Of a stretch of DNA of 64,000 nt, positions 60,952 through 64,000 are shown piece after piece. Numbering within the stretch: the stretch's first letter is position 1; every line of letters starts with the position of its first letter. Location of the stretch: assembly GCF_014205155.1 (NCBI RefSeq), contig NZ_JACHMX010000001.1, positions 6,138,001 to 6,202,000 on the forward strand, written 5' to 3'. A program made the translations under genes and the position numbers. The notes beneath the pieces were generated by a model that had not been told where the DNA came from, made no database searches, and saw only the letters and a list, made by a program, of their open reading frames with translations. The stretch is from Amycolatopsis umgeniensis. GTDB taxonomy: Bacteria; Actinomycetota; Actinomycetes; Mycobacteriales; Pseudonocardiaceae.

Positions 60952-62110
60952 TCCGTCGACTCGTCGACTACTCGACGAGGGCTACTGCCTCTCGTTCGAG
61001 GGCAACCACCTGATCGTCGAGCGTGTTCCGTACGTCACCGCCGCCAAGGCAGTGACGTACGGACGGCTCGCCTTGCCGGTCGTGTTCAGCGGCGACATCG
61101 TCCAGGACGGCTCCGGCGACCACAGGATCTGGTTCATCGGCGAGCAGCCCTGCGATCACCACGGGCAGCCGATCCCGGGTCCATCACCTGACGGTCACGC
61201 CATTACCCCGGAACTCAGCGCGAGTTTCATGATTTCCAGTAAACCGAAGAACGCCGGCGTCTACGCCAACACCTACGACAAGATCACCTCGTACGTGCGG
61301 ATCCTGAGCCATCCCGCAAAGTCACTCGACCCGACTGTGACGGCGACGCCGGGTGCCGGCTGGACTGAGGTTCCAGACGACCTGCCGTTCGTGTACCCCG
61401 ACACCGGCACCGCTCGCGCGGGTCTCGCTGAGATGAACGAGAAGTTCCGAGGCCACCGCATCGGCATCATCGGTCTGGGCGGCACCGGCAGTTTCATCCT
61501 CGACCAGGTGTCCAAGACCTGGGTCGACACCATCGACTTGTTCGACGGCGATGTGTTCGACAACCACAACGCCTACCGCGCTCCAGGTGCTGCCGACATC
61601 GAGGACCTCAAGTTGCGTCCGAACAAGGCCGAACACTTCGCCCGCGTCTACTCCCACATGCACACTGGTATCACCGCGCACCCGGACTTCATCACCGCCG
61701 ACAACCTTGAACTCCTCGGCAACTGCACCTTCGTCTTCATGGCCGCCGCCGATGCGAACGACAAAACTGCGATCCTCGCTTGGCTCCACGAGCGAGACAT
61801 CCCCACGATCGAAGTCGGCATGGGCATCCGAGACGAAGGTGGGCGCCTCTCTGGACTCTTGGCCGTCGTGAACCACTTCCCCGGCATGTCAGCCAGCGCG
61901 ATTTCCACCGCGACCGGTAGGCCTGACGAGTACGACCGCAACATTCAGACCGCCGACCTCAACTGCCTCAACGCAATGCTCGCGGTCATCAACTGGAAGA
62001 AGTACCTCACGTACTACGCCGAACTCGAGTCGGTTGATGAGACCGTATACCGGATCTTCACGGGAACCATCCGCAACGGAATTGGGGATGCAGGGGAGGA
62101 TGCAGTGTGA
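60926..62110 (+). CDS. E1-like ThiF-family adenylyltransferase
   Basis: This 394-residue protein has a N-terminal domain of about 170 residues (E2-like or specific to the family) followed by a ThiF/E1 Rossmann domain: 'RIGIIGLGGTGSFILDQV', the acidic 'DLFDGDVFDNHNAYRAPG' with the Asn and Arg that hold ATP, and a likely catalytic Cys in 'LNCLNAML'. It would adenylate the Ubl C-terminus. The ATG at 60926 lies inside the Ubl gene; the DUF6527 gene overlaps the stop (GTGA). Confidence 0.85.
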   Translation: MSTSPFDRDPSTRRLLDEGYCLSFEGNHLIVERVPYVTAAKAVTYGRLALPVVFSGDIVQDGSGDHRIWFIGEQPCDHHGQPIPGPSPDGHAITPELSASFMISSKPKNAGVYANTYDKITSYVRILSHPAKSLDPTVTATPGAGWTEVPDDLPFVYPDTGTARAGLAEMNEKFRGHRIGIIGLGGTGSFILDQVSKTWVDTIDLFDGDVFDNHNAYRAPGAADIEDLKLRPNKAEHFARVYSHMHTGITAHPDFITADNLELLGNCTFVFMAAADANDKTAILAWLHERDIPTIEVGMGIRDEGGRLSGLLAVVNHFPGMSASAISTATGRPDEYDRNIQTADLNCLNAMLAVINWKKYLTYYAELESVDETVYRIFTGTIRNGIGDAGEDAV

Positions 62111-62493
62111 GGGAGACGCGGATCGTTCCCGAGTTCGTAACGTCGTTTCCCGCAGAACTGGAGCCGGGCCACCTCTACGTGTCCGCCCGGTTCTCCACCG
62201 CCGCACACCTGTGTGCCTGCGGTTGTGGTCGTGAGGTCATCACGCCCCTCTCGCCGGCTCAGTGGGTGCTCACGTTTGACGGCACGGTCACGATATGGCC
62301 ATCGATCGGGAACTGGGCGTTGCCGTGCCAATCCCACTACGTCATCGATCGCGGCACGATCAAGTGGGCACGCAACTTCACCTGTGACGAGATCCAGCTC
62401 AACCGCGAGTCAGACCACCGCATCCTCGATGCCGTCCCTGCATCCCAGGGCCGTTGGTGGGGTCGCCTCCTTCGGCGTCTGACTGGTCACTGA
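62107..62493 (+). CDS. DUF6527 zinc-binding protein
   Basis: This 128-residue protein has a Cys cluster 'HLCACGCGREV' and 'WALPCQSHYVI', typical of DUF6527, a companion of ThiF/multiubiquitin operons. The role is unknown; a zinc-dependent part of the conjugation machinery is possible. It starts with GTG in overlap with the E1 stop. Confidence 0.8.
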   Translation: MRETRIVPEFVTSFPAELEPGHLYVSARFSTAAHLCACGCGREVITPLSPAQWVLTFDGTVTIWPSIGNWALPCQSHYVIDRGTIKWARNFTCDEIQLNRESDHRILDAVPASQGRWWGRLLRRLTGH

Positions 62494-62541
62494 CACCAGC
62501 CGTGGCTGCGGCTACGAACAAGCGACCGACGTGAGCTGCGC

Positions 62542-62808
62542 GTGGCGTCCGCTTCCGCGCGCGGTGACGCCAACGGTATCGCCGAGATGTGCGCCACCGC
62601 AGGCGTTGCCGTGGTGTTCGTGTCAGAGATCAAGTGCCGTATTCAGAGGGCGACGTGGTGGGCAGGTCCGTCGCGTGCCGTGATCGCGCTGAGCGACCGC
62701 TACAAGAGGGACGAGCATTTCTGGTTCAGCTTCTTCCACGAGGTGGCCCACGTTCTACCGCATCGACGAAGGAACCCTAGCCGCCACACGGGTATGACGC
62801 TCATGTGA
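62542..62808 (+). pseudogene. fragment of XRE-ImmA fusion protein
   Basis: The 88-codon frame contains the C-terminal ImmA part of an XRE-ImmA protein ('DEHFWFSFFHEVAHVL' with the zinc motif HEVAH), preceded by 'AGVAVVFVSEIKC'. The N-terminal HTH part is absent and the frame ends soon after the motif in an unrelated tail. It is probably a truncated, frame-shifted gene. It converges on drmC with a slight overlap. Confidence 0.6.
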
Positions 62809-63538
62809 CAAGCACTTGTTGGTAAAGCAGGTCTTCGGCCTCAAGCAGTTCGCGTTCGACGGCCTCGGTGAGGGTGCGGTCGTCGATGAGTACGCCGAAC
62901 TCGACGTTGCCATGTTCCGCACTCCACGAGAAGTTCGCGCTGGTCACCAGCAGGAACCGGTGGTCGATGGCGAGAAACTTCGCGTGGTTGCGCACGCCTG
63001 CGCCGTCGAAGTCCTTCGTACGCAGGACGATCGCGGGTCGAAGGTGCGCAGCAACTTCCGAGGCGGTCGGTGCGCCTCGGCCTGCGGCTGTCGCGTCCAG
63101 GTACACCCGCACGGCCAGCTCCGGCCGTCCGGCGGCCTGCCGCAGGGCTTGCCACAGGCCCGAGGAGCGCTGGAAGTTGAAGGTGGAGCAGGTAATGGAC
63201 TGCCGCGCACTGTCGACAAGGTGGGGCACGGAGGTGGTGAGCGGCCCGCTGCGAGCGAGGTGTCCGGGCATCGTCCACAGGGGCGTCGCCGAGGTCGGGG
63301 CGGACCGTGCGCCCTCGATGGCCCTCAGGACGGCGATGCGGGACGCCGAGGACGACCCGGCGGCCAGAAGCGTCCGAACTGTTGCGCGGTTCCCCGCGGC
63401 GACGGCTCTCAGCGCGCTGGTAAGCGTGTCACCGTCTGCGAGCCGGTCCGCGACGAGGCCGGCCTCGGTCCCGGTGAGTCGCTGTCCCAGTTCCCAGGCC
63501 GCCGCGGGGTCAATCGGCGCGTCCGAAGAACCCAACAC
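62801..63538 (-). CDS. drmC: DISARM phospholipase D-like protein DrmC
   Basis: This protein of about 245 residues has a PLD-superfamily HxK motif in 'NHAKFLAIDHRFLLVTSANF', plus 'ITCSTFNFQRSSGLW'. The length and the position right after drmB match DrmC of DISARM phage-defence systems. The start is uncertain: GTG 63541 or 63538 or TTG 63535, all after a GGGAG site, overlap the drmB 3' end by about 30 bases. Confidence 0.82.
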   Translation of the reverse strand: MLGSSDAPIDPAAAWELGQRLTGTEAGLVADRLADGDTLTSALRAVAAGNRATVRTLLAAGSSSASRIAVLRAIEGARSAPTSATPLWTMPGHLARSGPLTTSVPHLVDSARQSITCSTFNFQRSSGLWQALRQAAGRPELAVRVYLDATAAGRGAPTASEVAAHLRPAIVLRTKDFDGAGVRNHAKFLAIDHRFLLVTSANFSWSAEHGNVEFGVLIDDRTLTEAVERELLEAEDLLYQQVLVT

Positions 63539-64000
63539 CACTCCCAGGTAGGTCGACGAGGAAGCGCCGGTCGAGGAACCGGTTGGCCCGTTCACACGAG
63601 GTCTCCGATGCCATGACACAGCAGTGGCAGGCGGCGCCGTGCAGAAAGTCCTCAGGGTCCTGTGGGGTGCGCATCGCGCAGATCGGGTCCGAGGAGCATC
63701 GGGTGGCTCGGTACAGCGCGCCGGATACAACGCATTCGAGCCGGTCAGGTTCACTCAGCTGCACCAGGCCGCCGAGGGTGCCGTCGCTATCGGAGGCGGT
63801 CGTGCAGATGAGCAATCCGGCCGCCGCTTCGCGGCTTTCGGACTCTGGCCAAGCGTACAGCCGTTCGCTCAGGCTGGCGGCGGAGTAGCCGCACGTCATG
63901 GCCAATTCCCGGATCAGTACGTGCGCGAAGGTGTGGATGAGCCAGTATCGCGGCGGCCTGAGCCGGGTGTCGGGGTCCACATCCTGCGCGGTCTCGGAGA
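63510..64000 (-). CDS. drmB: DISARM protein DrmB, 3' part (DUF1998), continues beyond window
   Basis: The frame enters from the right edge and gives about 163 residues. They match the end of DrmB, the DUF1998 protein of DISARM: 'RYWLIHTFAHVLIRELAMTC', 'GYSAASLSERLYAW', 'SDGTLGGLVQL' and Cys clusters 'CSSDPIC' and 'ACHCCVMASETSCE'. DrmB normally works with the helicase DrmA and with DrmC, encoded next. The remainder of the system should lie to the right of the window. Confidence 0.82.
   Translation of the reverse strand, partial: SETAQDVDPDTRLRPPRYWLIHTFAHVLIRELAMTCGYSAASLSERLYAWPESESREAAAGLLICTTASDSDGTLGGLVQLSEPDRLECVVSGALYRATRCSSDPICAMRTPQDPEDFLHGAACHCCVMASETSCERANRFLDRRFLVDLPGSGVGFFGRAD

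Overview
The window is high-GC actinobacterial DNA. A 'conservon' signalling operon, a SARP/NB-ARC/TPR regulator, an LmbU-type regulator, leaderless GTG starts, an IdeR/DtxR-type iron box and long intergenic hairpins carrying GTGGCTTTCGC all suggest a Pseudonocardiaceae host such as Amycolatopsis. The genus is inferred from these features, not proven.

Left part (1-18 kb), mostly ordinary chromosome: a hypothetical protein; a three-domain osmoprotectant ABC transporter with its lipoprotein; a membrane alpha/beta hydrolase; a NarL-type two-component pair; an epoxide hydrolase; a large secreted DNRLRE repeat protein; a DUF1772 membrane protein behind a cluster of three palindromes; and a complete conservon (sensor-like kinase, roadblock protein, DUF742, GTPase, CYP157-like and CYP154-like P450s).

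Centre (about 18-44 kb), an unusual biosynthetic gene cluster. Regulators (SARP, LmbU) are followed by a minus-strand operon: a 32-residue precursor peptide with a double-glycine leader, a read-through hairpin, a C39-peptidase ABC exporter, a degenerate condensation domain, an acyl carrier protein, an AMP-dependent ligase and a fatty-acyl-AMP-ligase-like protein. Divergently there is a tRNA-Phe gene and then three aminoacyl-tRNA-synthetase-like genes: PheRS alpha, a PheRS beta lacking its OB-fold domain, and a chimera of an AlaRS-like core with a PheRS FDX-ACB domain. Next come an MccF-like S66 peptidase and a second minus-strand operon: methyltransferase, HTTM membrane protein, a minimal AsnRS-like enzyme, a type III PLP decarboxylase, a CHAT/caspase-like protein with a zinc ribbon, and a P450. 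No standard RiPP modification enzyme (LanB/LanM/YcaO/rSAM) is visible, so the cluster looks like an undescribed hybrid of ribosomal precursor, acyl-carrier chemistry and synthetase or aminoacyl-tRNA chemistry. MccF beside synthetase paralogues points either to a product that attacks tRNA synthetases or to tRNA-dependent amino-acid addition. One 16-bp palindrome, whose core CGCCGGCG is the reported LmbU site, occurs three times; two copies lie just upstream of the promoters of the two minus-strand operons.

Right part (44-58 kb): a WYL regulator with a clear operator and an epoxide hydrolase, a winged-helix protein, a cupin/HTH regulator beside an MFS exporter, a glycolipid-binding-like protein, a VOC protein, and a five-gene iron operon (two IrtAB-like ABC half-transporters plus a FecBCD-type importer) behind an iron box.

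Far right (58.8-64 kb), a defence-type island: a recombinase-like HTH protein, an XRE/ImmA regulatory pair divergent from a bacterial ubiquitin-like operon (Ubl, E1/ThiF, DUF6527), an ImmA remnant, and the drmC gene plus the 3' end of drmB of a DISARM system that continues past the window.
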